Of a DNA stretch of 64,000 bases, positions 16,428 through 24,110 are shown in pieces. Source of the DNA: Dokdonia sp. Hel_I_53 (GTDB taxonomy: Bacteria > Bacteroidota > Bacteroidia > Flavobacteriales > Flavobacteriaceae); contig NZ_VISL01000001.1 in the NCBI RefSeq assembly GCF_007827465.1, positions 67,001 to 131,000 of the forward strand, given 5' to 3'. A model generated the notes under the pieces. That model saw only the letters and a program-made list of their open reading frames with translations. It ran no database searches and had not been told where the DNA came from. The position numbers were made by a program, and so were the translations under genes. Within the stretch, counting starts at the first letter, position 1. Each line of letters begins with the position of its first letter.

Positions 16428-17888
16428 CTAAGATTTGGCATCTCTCAGTAATCTAATTTTAATTCGAAAAGCCGCAAAAATCAAGGTCATAAAAGGAGAT
16501 AGCCAATTAAAAATGGCATACACAAAATAATCTGCAACACTTACGTTAAGAACTTGACTTTGATAAGCCCCACAGGTATTCCACGGGATAAGAACAGATG
16601 TCACCGTACCTGAGTCTTCTAAGGTACGAGACAAATTTTCTGGAGCCAGACCTTTGTCTTCATAAGCTTGCTTGAACATTTTGCCAGGAATCACTAAAGC
16701 TAAATATTGATCTGAGGCAATTATATTTAGACCCAAGCAGCTTACCACGGTGCTAGCAAATAAACCAAAAATAGTATCTGCCACGCTTAAAAGTGCTTTT
16801 GTAATTCTGGAAAGAGCGCCTATTCCATCCATGACTCCACCGAAGATCATTGCGCAACAAATGAGTAAAATTGTCCACATCATCCCGATCATTCCTCCAG
16901 AACTAAAAAGCTCATTAAGTGTTTCATTAGGCGTCTCAATGGCAACATCAGTCCAAATAGCGGTCGCTAAAGATTGAATGCCTGAGTTTGATATACGCTC
17001 TAATATTTCTGGTTGGAAATATAGGGCAAAACCTGCTGCTAGCAGGACGCCAAGAGCGAGCGCAATAAGTGGTTTGGTTTTAGCCACAATAAGTGCGATC
17101 ACAATTCCAGGGACAATAAATAAGTATGGTGAAATGTTAAATGTGCTATCAATAACTGTAAGTAATTCTGTGATATCTGCAGTTCCTGAGGTATCTATAT
17201 TTAAACTTATAATAACAAAAACAGCGAGTGTAATTAAGATCGTAGGTCCTGTGGTTAGGAACATATATTTAATATGAGTAAATAAATCGGTACCTGCCAT
17301 AGCGGGAGCAAGATTTGTGGTGTCACTTAAGGGAGACATCTTATCTCCAAAATAAGCGCCAGAAATTACGGCTCCTGCAATCATACCCGTGTCAATACCC
17401 AATGCTTGCCCTATACCTATAAGAGCAATACCTACAGTGGCAGAGGTTGTCCATGAGCTTCCTGTAGCGATTGAAATAATTGCTGCAATTATAATGGATG
17501 CAGGTAAGAATATGGCAGGGTTTAAAACCTGTAAACCGTAATAAACCATCGCAGGAATAATACCACTCACGAGCCATGTTCCAGCAAGAGCACCCACTAA
17601 AAATAATATAAGAATAGGGATGAAGACACTTTTTAGATTTTCCCAAATCTCTTTTATCATAACTCTTAATTGCGTTTTATTTAAAAACCCTACAATAGCC
17701 GCTGTGACTCCACCAATTATTAAAATGAGCTGATTTGAATAATCACCTAACCATATTCCATCTTTGAAAAAAATATTATAAGCTAAAAGAATCATCAGTA
17801 CAATAACTGGTATAAGAGCTTCCCATAAACTAAGCTCTTTATTATCTACAATGTTTTGATTTTTTTTATCCTCGATTTGGTTACTCAT
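16428..17888 (-). CDS. nhaC: Na+/H+ antiporter NhaC family
   Basis: Inner-membrane sodium/proton antiporter, suiting a marine sodium-rich habitat. 486 aa with about 11-12 hydrophobic segments. NhaC-family features include the ATGSSWTTSATVGIALIGIG stretch (about residues 140-160), GAYFGDKMSPLSDTTNLAPA just after it, and the later GVMDGIGALSRIT and DSGTVTSVLIPWNTCGAY blocks with conserved polar residues inside helices. N- and C-termini are short and cytosolic. It is flanked on both sides by palindrome copies (16391 and 17951). Related families transport lysine or malate/lactate with Na+, so the substrate call is by family only. Confidence 0.88.
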   Translation of the reverse strand: MSNQIEDKKNQNIVDNKELSLWEALIPVIVLMILLAYNIFFKDGIWLGDYSNQLILIIGGVTAAIVGFLNKTQLRVMIKEIWENLKSVFIPILILFLVGALAGTWLVSGIIPAMVYYGLQVLNPAIFLPASIIIAAIISIATGSSWTTSATVGIALIGIGQALGIDTGMIAGAVISGAYFGDKMSPLSDTTNLAPAMAGTDLFTHIKYMFLTTGPTILITLAVFVIISLNIDTSGTADITELLTVIDSTFNISPYLFIVPGIVIALIVAKTKPLIALALGVLLAAGFALYFQPEILERISNSGIQSLATAIWTDVAIETPNETLNELFSSGGMIGMMWTILLICCAMIFGGVMDGIGALSRITKALLSVADTIFGLFASTVVSCLGLNIIASDQYLALVIPGKMFKQAYEDKGLAPENLSRTLEDSGTVTSVLIPWNTCGAYQSQVLNVSVADYFVYAIFNWLSPFMTLIFAAFRIKIRLLRDAKS

Positions 17889-17950
17889 AAGTGATTTTTC
17901 TAAAAGGTAATGTTACGATTTTGAGAGAGAATGCGCAAGGTGATTTTTCT

Positions 17951-17964
17951 GCTTTCGCGAAAGC
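17951..17964. repeat. dispersed palindrome core upstream of nhaC
   Basis: Intact core GCTTTCGCGAAAGC, embedded in a longer imperfect palindrome 17941-17973 (TGATTTTT left arm, AAAAATCA right arm). Confidence 0.93.
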
Positions 17965-18113
17965 AAAAAATCAAATCTCCAATTTAAGTGTATATAGATT
18001 TAAAACTTTCTGAAACCAGATGCAATTGAACTGCGTAAGTGTCTGTGAATAATGTTAATTTTTTTTTCAATAAAGTTCGCTTTCTTGGGTTAGCAAGTTT
18101 TAAAAATTCATAA

Positions 18114-18869
18114 ATGGATAAAAAACTACTTTTTACAATCATATTAATTTTCATTATAGGTAAAGGCTTTGGGCAAGTAGGTATAGGTACTACGACTCCT
18201 AGAGCAGCTTTGGACATCTCGAATGATTCTAACGGAGGCTTATTGATTCCTGAATACTCCTTATTAAGCACTACAGACGCTACAACTGTAGTAAATCTTT
18301 CTAATGGTAATTCTCCAGCAGAAGGTACTATGATTTTTAATACCAATGCTTCACTGACTGGCATAAGTAGAGGGTTTGTATATTGGGATGGAGGAGAGTG
18401 GAATAATGTCGCTGCAGTAGCAACTTCGGGAACTCCTCAATACGGACAAATGTTTAAAACAACTTTTCAAAATCTAGGAGCATCAAATCAGATTATTCAA
18501 TTTGAGCGTAATGGATTGAGTAGTTCTGATATAACCGTAAATTCAAATTATATTGAAACGGGTACACAAACTGGGGTCTATGAATTTTCGTATTCTTTAC
18601 TTGTAGGAATTGATGGTAACCCAAGTAATAGCGCAATTATTCAAGACTTATTTTTTTTAAATCAAGGATCAGGTATTAATATCGTCCCCGATTCTGAAAT
18701 AATTGCAAGCCTAACAACAGAAGGCGTTTGGGCAACTTTCACAAAAACAATATTAGTAGATGTGAATTCTCCTAACCAAAGATTTTATATTTTTTCTCGA
18801 TTTAACGAACCTTTTATGACTGTAGGTCCAAATTCTAAATTGAGCGTAAAACTTATTGAAGCTGATTAA
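18114..18869 (+). CDS. secreted protein with Bacteroidota VGIGTTTP-type N-terminus
   Basis: 251 aa with a clear signal peptide (about residues 1-20, cleaved before QVGIG). The mature N-terminus QVGIGTTTPRAALDISNDS is the motif shared by many secreted Bacteroidota proteins, often preceding tail-fibre- or collagen-like surface domains. The remainder is strand-rich with no recognised domain (GVYEFSYSLLVGIDGNP and WATFTKTILVDVNSPNQRFYIF look like a C1q/TNF-like jelly-roll). I see no type IX sorting domain at the C-terminus. It is a single gene whose stop overlaps the stop of the convergent PLP-enzyme gene by 4 bp. Function unknown. Confidence 0.7.
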   Translation: MDKKLLFTIILIFIIGKGFGQVGIGTTTPRAALDISNDSNGGLLIPEYSLLSTTDATTVVNLSNGNSPAEGTMIFNTNASLTGISRGFVYWDGGEWNNVAAVATSGTPQYGQMFKTTFQNLGASNQIIQFERNGLSSSDITVNSNYIETGTQTGVYEFSYSLLVGIDGNPSNSAIIQDLFFLNQGSGINIVPDSEIIASLTTEGVWATFTKTILVDVNSPNQRFYIFSRFNEPFMTVGPNSKLSVKLIEAD

Positions 18870-20071
18870 TTTTTTAGTATTCCAATATCTCTCATACAGT
18901 CTTTCATCATCTCGAAGGTTCTTTCAATATCTGCATCTAAACCTATTGAGAATCGAATTAAGCCATCTGTAAGTCCCATTTCTTTTTGCTCTTCTTCTGG
19001 AATTTCTGAAGATGTTGACGTACCCGGAGCACTAAATAATGTTTTGTAGAACCCTAGACTTACAGCAAGATACCCTAGATTGCGTTCTTGCATTAATTCC
19101 ATTAATTCATTTGCTTTATCAAGAGATCCCACATCAATAGTAAGCATTCCTCCATAGCCATATTTCTCATTCATAAGCTTATTGAAAATATGGTGACTAG
19201 GGTGAGATTTTAAACCTGGGTATACCGTTCGTAAACCTAAATTTTCAAACTTCTCTGCTAGATATAAAGCATTAAGACTATGTTGTTGCATTCTGATATG
19301 CAATGTGCGTAGGTTCTTTAATACCGACGCAGCGCGCAAACTATCCATCGATGGTCCTAAAAGCATACTTGCACCATCATTTACGTTACGTAACTCATTT
19401 ATAAAGTCTTGAGTACCACAAACCACTCCACCTACAGTATCTGACGATCCGTTAATAAATTTTGTTAGACTGTGTATTACCACATCAGCACCATGTATTG
19501 CAGGAGATATTGATAATGGAGAGAACGTATTGTCTACAACTAATTTTAAATTATGCCTTTTTGCAATTTTAGAAAGCGCCTCGATATCTGCAATTTCTAA
19601 TAGCGGATTACTTACAGACTCACAGTATAAAACTTTTGTATTCTTTGTAATTGCAGATTCTGTTGCTTCTAAATTAGTGATGTCAACAAAACTGCTATTT
19701 ATTCCTAATCGAGGAGCAAAATTTTTCAAAAACGCATAGGTCCCGCCATATATCGTTCTACTTGAGACAATATGATCTCCAGCTTGACATAACTGCAATA
19801 GGGTAGGAGTGATAGCACCCATACCGCTAGCAGCAACATTTGCTGTCTCTGTTCCTTCCATAGCTGCTAGTGCCTCTCCTAAATATAAATTGGAGGGAGT
19901 GCTGTGCCTAGAATATAAGTAACATCCATCTGCGTTTCCTTCGAACGTGTCAAACATTGTTTTTGCAGAAAGAAAAGTATAGGTGGAACTGTCTGAAATA
20001 GATGGATTTACTCCACCAAATTCTCCAAAATACTGTAAGTCTTGGATGCTATTTGCAGGTTTGAATTTCAT
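18866..20071 (-). CDS. PLP-dependent Cys/Met metabolism enzyme (cystathionine gamma-lyase / methionine gamma-lyase-like)
   Basis: 401 aa from the ATG at 20071 (MKFKPANSI); the frame stays open to 20140 but that part is not conserved. The fold-type I trans-sulfuration family is clear: YSRHSTPS (about 53-60), AASGMGAI, SSRTIYGGTYAF, VDNTFSPL and the Schiff-base lysine in HSLTKFINGSSD. At the position where true methionine gamma-lyases carry an active-site Cys (YGCT) this protein has YGGT, so a lyase or synthase acting on cystathionine or homoserine esters is as likely. The divergent Lrp/AsnC-type regulator 170 bp away probably controls it. The exact reaction is not resolved. Confidence 0.8.
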   Translation of the reverse strand: MKFKPANSIQDLQYFGEFGGVNPSISDSSTYTFLSAKTMFDTFEGNADGCYLYSRHSTPSNLYLGEALAAMEGTETANVAASGMGAITPTLLQLCQAGDHIVSSRTIYGGTYAFLKNFAPRLGINSSFVDITNLEATESAITKNTKVLYCESVSNPLLEIADIEALSKIAKRHNLKLVVDNTFSPLSISPAIHGADVVIHSLTKFINGSSDTVGGVVCGTQDFINELRNVNDGASMLLGPSMDSLRAASVLKNLRTLHIRMQQHSLNALYLAEKFENLGLRTVYPGLKSHPSHHIFNKLMNEKYGYGGMLTIDVGSLDKANELMELMQERNLGYLAVSLGFYKTLFSAPGTSTSSEIPEEEQKEMGLTDGLIRFSIGLDADIERTFEMMKDCMRDIGILKN

Positions 20072-20188
20072 AATCTTTTGCTTTATAATAATTGCTATAA
20101 AATGAGGTCTAAAATTAATTTTAATTAAACAATAAGTCAATGTATTTAATTAAATATGGAATATAAATCTAAATGATTTGATATATTT

Positions 20189-20201
20189 AGATTTTAAATC
20201 T
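20189..20201. promoter_or_regulatory. candidate Lrp operator in the divergent intergenic region
   Basis: AGATTTTAAATCT, a 13-bp palindrome around a central T, with more AT-rich symmetric flanks (TATAT...TATA). It lies between the PLP enzyme and the Lrp-type regulator, where an autoregulatory site is expected. Only the position and symmetry support it. Confidence 0.4.
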
Positions 20202-20244
20202 ATATACCTTTAAAAATCTCATTAATTACTATATATATTTACAT

Positions 20245-20703
20245 ATGAAACTAGATGTGATAGATAAAAAAATTTTGATGTTGCTGCAAAAGGATTCTAA
20301 AATTACTAATAAGGAGCTTTCATTATCATTAAATCTTTCAGTAACGGCTATTTATGAAAGAATTAAAAAAATGGAACGATCTGGTGTTATTGCACACTAT
20401 GTTGCGCTTGTAGATAAGCAAAAAGTTGAATTAGATTTTCAAGTATTTTGTCACGTGAAGTTAGCTCATCACGGGAAAGAGGCCATCTCTTCCTTTGAAA
20501 AAGATGTGATTAAGCTTGATGAGGTTTTAGAATGCTTTCACGTAAGTGGGGATTACGACTACCTTCTTAAAGTGGTTGTAAAAGATATGGAGCATTACAG
20601 GTCCTTTATGGTCACAAAACTAACGGCACTTAAATTTATAGGAAGTACTCAAAGTTCATTCACCATAAGTGAAGTTAAAAATACTCTTATGGTCAAAGTA
20701 TAA
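20245..20703 (+). CDS. Lrp/AsnC family transcriptional regulator
   Basis: 152-aa feast/famine regulator. The N-terminal winged helix-turn-helix is typical (LDVIDKKILMLLQKDSKITN, then KELSLSLNLSVTAIYERIKKME), and the C-terminal ligand-binding RAM domain contains the conserved VLECFHVSGDYDYLLKVVVKD segment and ends in TLMVKV. Proteins of this family bind amino acids and control nearby amino-acid genes. Divergent orientation next to the Cys/Met PLP enzyme suggests it senses an amino acid such as methionine or cysteine (inference). A hairpin after the stop (20736-20761) separates it from convergent prfB. Confidence 0.9.
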   Translation: MKLDVIDKKILMLLQKDSKITNKELSLSLNLSVTAIYERIKKMERSGVIAHYVALVDKQKVELDFQVFCHVKLAHHGKEAISSFEKDVIKLDEVLECFHVSGDYDYLLKVVVKDMEHYRSFMVTKLTALKFIGSTQSSFTISEVKNTLMVKV

Positions 20704-20735
20704 TTCACCAGTATTAAAAATTTGAAAATTAAAAT

Positions 20736-20761
20736 AGTGAGTGAACATAAAATCACTCACT
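20736..20761. terminator. bidirectional terminator between lrp-type gene and prfB
   Basis: AGTGAGTGA and TCACTCACT arms (9 bp) with an 8-base loop, between two convergent genes; A-rich left and T-rich right flanks. Confidence 0.75.
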
Positions 20762-20764
20762 AAT

Positions 20765-21872
20765 TTATAATTCATCACTTGCTTCTTCTTGACCCATCAT
20801 CATCAAATACCCTTTTAAGAAGAGATCAATATTCCCGTCTAGAACTGCATCGGTATTTCCTGTCTCTACAGAGGTGCGTACATCTTTAACTAGTTTGTAC
20901 GGGTGTAACACATAATTACGTATTTGAGATCCCCATTCTATGGCCTTCTTATCCGCTTCAATGGCGTTTCGAGCTTCCATTTGCTTGCGAAGTTCTAGTT
21001 CGTATAATTGTGAACGTAGCATTTGTAATGCTTTAGCACGATTATCGTGTTGAGACCTAGAATCAGAGCATGATATTTGGATACCAGTAGGGTGGTGGGT
21101 AAGTTGTACTTTAGTTTCAACTTTATTTACATTTTGTCCACCTGCACCAGAAGATCTTGCGGTAACAATATCATAATCTGCAGGATTAATATCTATCTCA
21201 ATCGTATCATCTACTAGTGGGTATACATACACAGAAGCAAAAGAAGTATGTCTTTTTGCATTACTGTCAAAAGGAGATATACGTACTAATCTATGAACAC
21301 CATTTTCACCTTTGAGCCAGCCAAAGGCAAATTCTCCTTCTATCTCCAGCGATACGGTTTTTATTCCAGCTACGTCACCTTCTTGAAAGTTCAATTCCTT
21401 TACTTTAAAGCCTTGTTTTTCTGCCCACATGAGATACATACGCATAAGCATGCTAGCCCAGTCACAGCTTTCTGTACCACCAGCTCCTGCTGTTATTTGT
21501 AAAACACAACTCAGTTCATCACCTTCTTCAGAGAGCATATTTCTAAACTCAATATCTTCTATAAAATCTGCGGCTTTCTCATAGCGCAGTTGTACATTTT
21601 CCTCTGGAGCTTCGCCTTCTTTTGCAAATTCGTATAATACTTCTAGATCCTCTACAAAGGTTTGTGCGTCCTCATAATCTGTCACCCATTTCTTTTTAGA
21701 ACGCAGTGATTTCATAAAAGCTTCTGCTTCTTGAGGATCATTCCAGAAATTTGGATCGTATGTTTTTTCTTCTTCGTTTTGGATTTCGATGCGTTTACGA
21801 TCGATGTCAAAGATATCTCCTCAAGCTCTCTATGCGCTCTTGGAGTGATTTTATGTGGTCTGTAGTAATCAT
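20765..21872 (-). CDS. prfB: peptide chain release factor 2, with programmed +1 frameshift
   Basis: RF2 reads UGA and UAA stops and triggers peptide release. The gene is in two frames: ATG at 21872 to an in-frame TGA at 21809-21807 (21 codons, ending S-L-R-R-Y-L), then +1 frame from GAC at 21808 to the stop at 20765, giving about 368 aa in total. Visible domains: N-terminal helices ([11 protein letters not shown]), [15 protein letters not shown], the RF2-specific SPF tripeptide in [12 protein letters not shown], and the catalytic GGQ in [17 protein letters not shown]. Autoregulation is built in: scarce RF2 lets the ribosome pause at UGA and slip. It is on the same strand as trmD with a palindrome copy between them. 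Confidence 0.95.
21807..21821 (-). other. prfB programmed frameshift site
   Basis: On the minus strand the sequence reads AGGAGATATCTTTGAC: an internal Shine-Dalgarno-like AGGAG, the slippery CTT codon, then the UGA stop followed by C. This is the classical bacterial RF2 frameshift layout (E. coli has AGGGGGTATCTTTGAC). Confidence 0.95.
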
Positions 21873-21946
21873 ATTTTTTTCTTAGTAGGGTAATTGAGAT
21901 AGTATTGTAAAATTAAGATTTACAAAATGGGTGAGCAAGAAGTATT

Positions 21947-21964
21947 ACGCTTTCGCGAAAGCGT
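21947..21964. repeat. dispersed palindrome, 18 bp, between prfB and trmD
   Basis: ACGCTTTCGCGAAAGCGT, 4 bases downstream of the trmD stop codon on the minus strand. Confidence 0.95.
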
Positions 21965-21968
21965 TATT

Positions 21969-22646
21969 TTACTCCTCCAATAGGTCTGGTCTTCTTTCTT
22001 TTGTACGCATATATGCTTGCTCTTCACGCCATTCTTCAATCTTTGGAGTATTGCCGCTGGTCAATATTTCTGGCACTTTCCAGCCTTTATAATCTGCAGG
22101 CCTTGTATAAATAGGGGGAGCGAGTAGTCCATCTTGAAAACTATCTGTCAAAGCTGAAGTTTCATTGCCCAAAACACCAGGAATTAAACGTATTACTGCA
22201 TCACATAAAATTAAGGCGCCAAGCTCGCCGCCACTTAATACATAATCTCCTATAGAAATTTCTTTGGTCACGAAGTGGTCTCTAACACGCTGATCTACTC
22301 CTTTATAATGACCACAAAGTATAATGATATTTCCCTTGAGCGAAAGCGTATTTGCCATTCCTTGATCAAGTGTTTCTCCGTCTGGTGTCATATAAATGAC
22401 TTCATCATAATCACGCTCAGATTTCAATTTTGTTATACACTTGTCAATAGGTTCTATTTGCATGACCATCCCTGCACCACCGCCAAATTGATAGTCATCT
22501 ACTTGCTTATAATTGGTATCAGTATAATCACGGAGATTATGAAACTGAACATCTACCAATCCTTTAGAGATAGAGCGTTGCATGATAGAAGCTTCAAAGG
22601 GGCTTTTAAGTAAATCTGGAACAACGGTGATAATATCTATTCTCAT
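21969..22646 (-). CDS. trmD: tRNA (guanine-N1)-methyltransferase TrmD
   Basis: Methylates G37 of tRNAs using S-adenosylmethionine, preventing +1 frameshifts. 225 aa, the family's normal length, with a trefoil-knot SPOUT fold. Key blocks are [19 protein letters not shown] (about 49-67), [28 protein letters not shown] and the C-terminal [21 protein letters not shown] half-copy of the dispersed palindrome (TACGCTTTCG, 22341-22350 on the minus strand) encodes part of NTLSLKGN. Here rplS and rpsP do not accompany it; the neighbours are prfB and a GNAT gene. Confidence 0.95.
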   Translation of the reverse strand: MRIDIITVVPDLLKSPFEASIMQRSISKGLVDVQFHNLRDYTDTNYKQVDDYQFGGGAGMVMQIEPIDKCITKLKSERDYDEVIYMTPDGETLDQGMANTLSLKGNIIILCGHYKGVDQRVRDHFVTKEISIGDYVLSGGELGALILCDAVIRLIPGVLGNETSALTDSFQDGLLAPPIYTRPADYKGWKVPEILTSGNTPKIEEWREEQAYMRTKERRPDLLEE

Positions 22647-22676
22647 AATATGTGTAACGCTTCAAAAAAGTAATTT

Positions 22677-23114
22677 TTAATGACAAGTCCAAAAATAATG
22701 TAAATCAGGGTCTTTTTTAAAGTTTAGTCTTTCATAAAGCTTTTGTGCTGGGTTTGTAATTTCTGTCTGGATTACTAATCCTTTCTGCTGTGTTTTTGTA
22801 CAAAGCTCCTTTGCTTCATTAATTAGTGCCGTTCCAATACCTTGACCTCTATAATTCTCTGCTATAAATAAATCATTCAGTAATAGCATAGGTTGCATGG
22901 TAACGGATGAAAAAAGTGGGTAAAGTTGCGTGAATCCTACAGCACTATCATCTTTATAGCAAAGAAAAATTGTACTGTCCTTATATTGCAATCTAGAGGT
23001 AATAAAAGATTTAGCAGCTTCTAAATCTGACTTTTGACGATAGAACTGGCGATACCCATCAAAAAGAGGAATGATATCTTCTAAATTATCCAGTGTAGCT
23101 TTACGTATTTCCAT
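22677..23114 (-). CDS. GNAT family N-acetyltransferase
   Basis: 145-aa acetyltransferase of the GNAT fold. The acetyl-CoA-binding motif A is well formed: LNDLFIAENYRGQGIGTALI (about residues 80-99), followed by AKELCTKTQQKGLVIQT and the C-terminal NPAQKLYERLNFKKD strand. The acceptor substrate cannot be told. Its ATG (23114) directly abuts the T-tract of the terminator of the upstream gene, leaving no room for a ribosome-binding site, which is unusual and may mean leaderless-like or weak expression. It lies 30 bp upstream of trmD. Confidence 0.85.
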   Translation of the reverse strand: MEIRKATLDNLEDIIPLFDGYRQFYRQKSDLEAAKSFITSRLQYKDSTIFLCYKDDSAVGFTQLYPLFSSVTMQPMLLLNDLFIAENYRGQGIGTALINEAKELCTKTQQKGLVIQTEITNPAQKLYERLNFKKDPDLHYFWTCH

Positions 23115-23150
23115 AAAAAAAATCTGTACGACAAACGTACAGATTTTTAA
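23115..23150 (-). terminator. terminator touching the start codon of the GNAT gene
   Basis: Arms AAAAATCTGTAC and GTACAGATTTTT with a 7-base loop; in the minus direction it ends in eight T followed at once by the ATG of the next gene. It closes the coiled-coil protein gene at 23171. Confidence 0.85.
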
Positions 23151-23170
23151 TTTTAATGGGAATATGCTCC

Positions 23171-23767
23171 TCAGTTTTTAGGAGACTTCAATGCTTTATT
23201 ACGCTCGTCTTGTAGTTGGCGTCCTAACTTTTGTTCTTTTTCTAAAGCTTTACGACGGTATTCATCAAACTCAGCTTCTGTCTCATCAAGTCTGTGTTGT
23301 GCTTCTTTTGTAAGAACATTACTACTTCTAAATCTATAGATGAAAAATAAAAGTCCTAAAAGCAAAAGTGCTACAATACCCCACATCATTAACTGGTAAG
23401 CCCCTTTCTTCATAGGATTACCAAAAAACTTAATAGAGTCTTTTTCTCCTCTGGTAGCTTCAAGATCTTGTTGTGTGCCTTCTAGATCTGTTTGAACTTT
23501 AAGAGAAGCAGCTTGTTCCTCACTAATTTGTTTTTTTAGATCTGAAATTTCTGCTTGCAAACTATTAATACGTTCTTTTGTATTAGCTTGTAGTTGGGTC
23601 ATCTTAGTTTTTTCAATCACCTTAAATTGTTGGTAATTGTTTGAGCTCTCCACTACATCAGTAAACTGTTGATCAATTGTTTTTTCAGTAGAAGTTTCCT
23701 CTTGAGCTGTACTTATAATAGTGGCGAAAAGAAAAAGTATTAATGATGATTGCTTTATAAATTTCAT
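23171..23767 (-). CDS. exported coiled-coil membrane protein
   Basis: 198 aa: signal peptide (about 1-21, ending ISTAQ), a periplasmic coiled coil (about 50-110, LQANTKERINSLQAEISDLK and following heptads), one membrane helix (about 124-143, LMMWGIVALLLLGLLFFIY) and a second, cytosolic coiled coil (about 155-195). I recognise no enzymatic domain. Homologues next to trmD in flavobacteria are sometimes labelled tRNA methyltransferase; nothing in this sequence supports that, so such a label would be a transferred error. Function unknown; possibly a structural or sensory membrane protein. Confidence 0.75.
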   Translation of the reverse strand: MKFIKQSSLILFLFATIISTAQEETSTEKTIDQQFTDVVESSNNYQQFKVIEKTKMTQLQANTKERINSLQAEISDLKKQISEEQAASLKVQTDLEGTQQDLEATRGEKDSIKFFGNPMKKGAYQLMMWGIVALLLLGLLFFIYRFRSSNVLTKEAQHRLDETEAEFDEYRRKALEKEQKLGRQLQDERNKALKSPKN

Positions 23768-24088
23768 AAGTATGGGTTTCGTTAGCGAATATCGAAGATA
23801 GTTATTTTTTGTTTTTTAGCAGACAAATATATATTATGTGACTACTTTTCGGCCTTTACTAGACTTACTATTTTTTTGTCTATTACAAATAATTCATAGT
23901 TTATCTAAGCCGAGTTGTATTATATTTTTTTAGAAACACAAATTTGCAAAAAGCTAGAGCTTCATTACGTTAACAGTGTCATAAATAAATTTTCAGCCAT
24001 AGATTAATGACTTACATAAGTGTAATCATTTATAAGCCTCTTCATTGGTGTTATGAAGAGGCTTATAATATAATTATATAGGGCGTCT
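23768..24088. other. intergenic region, about 340 bp
   Basis: AT-rich, without an ORF or RNA gene that I can support. It carries the leader of the coiled-coil gene (a TATCTTCG box near 23803, minus strand) and a strong hairpin at 24031-24067. Confidence 0.6.
24031..24067 (-). terminator. terminator downstream of the GAPDH gene
   Basis: Perfect 14-bp arms TATAAGCCTCTTCA and TGAAGAGGCTTATA with a 9-base loop. It follows the gap stop codon and the palindrome copy on the minus strand. The T-tract is weak, so its efficiency is uncertain. Confidence 0.7.
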
Positions 24089-24108
24089 TACGCTTTCGCG
24101 AAAGCGTA
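24089..24108. repeat. dispersed palindrome, 20-bp full form
   Basis: TACGCTTTCGCGAAAGCGTA, only 2 bases after the GAPDH stop codon on the minus strand. Confidence 0.95.
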
Positions 24109-24110
24109 TC

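Noticed and set aside
17984..18364. Open frame on the minus strand opposite the secreted protein gene
   Set aside because: Overlaps a well-supported gene, has no family match and starts in the middle of it; a shadow frame.
22341..22350. TACGCTTTCG half-copy in trmD
   Set aside because: One arm only, the second arm is unrelated; may be a relic but cannot be separated from chance coding sequence.
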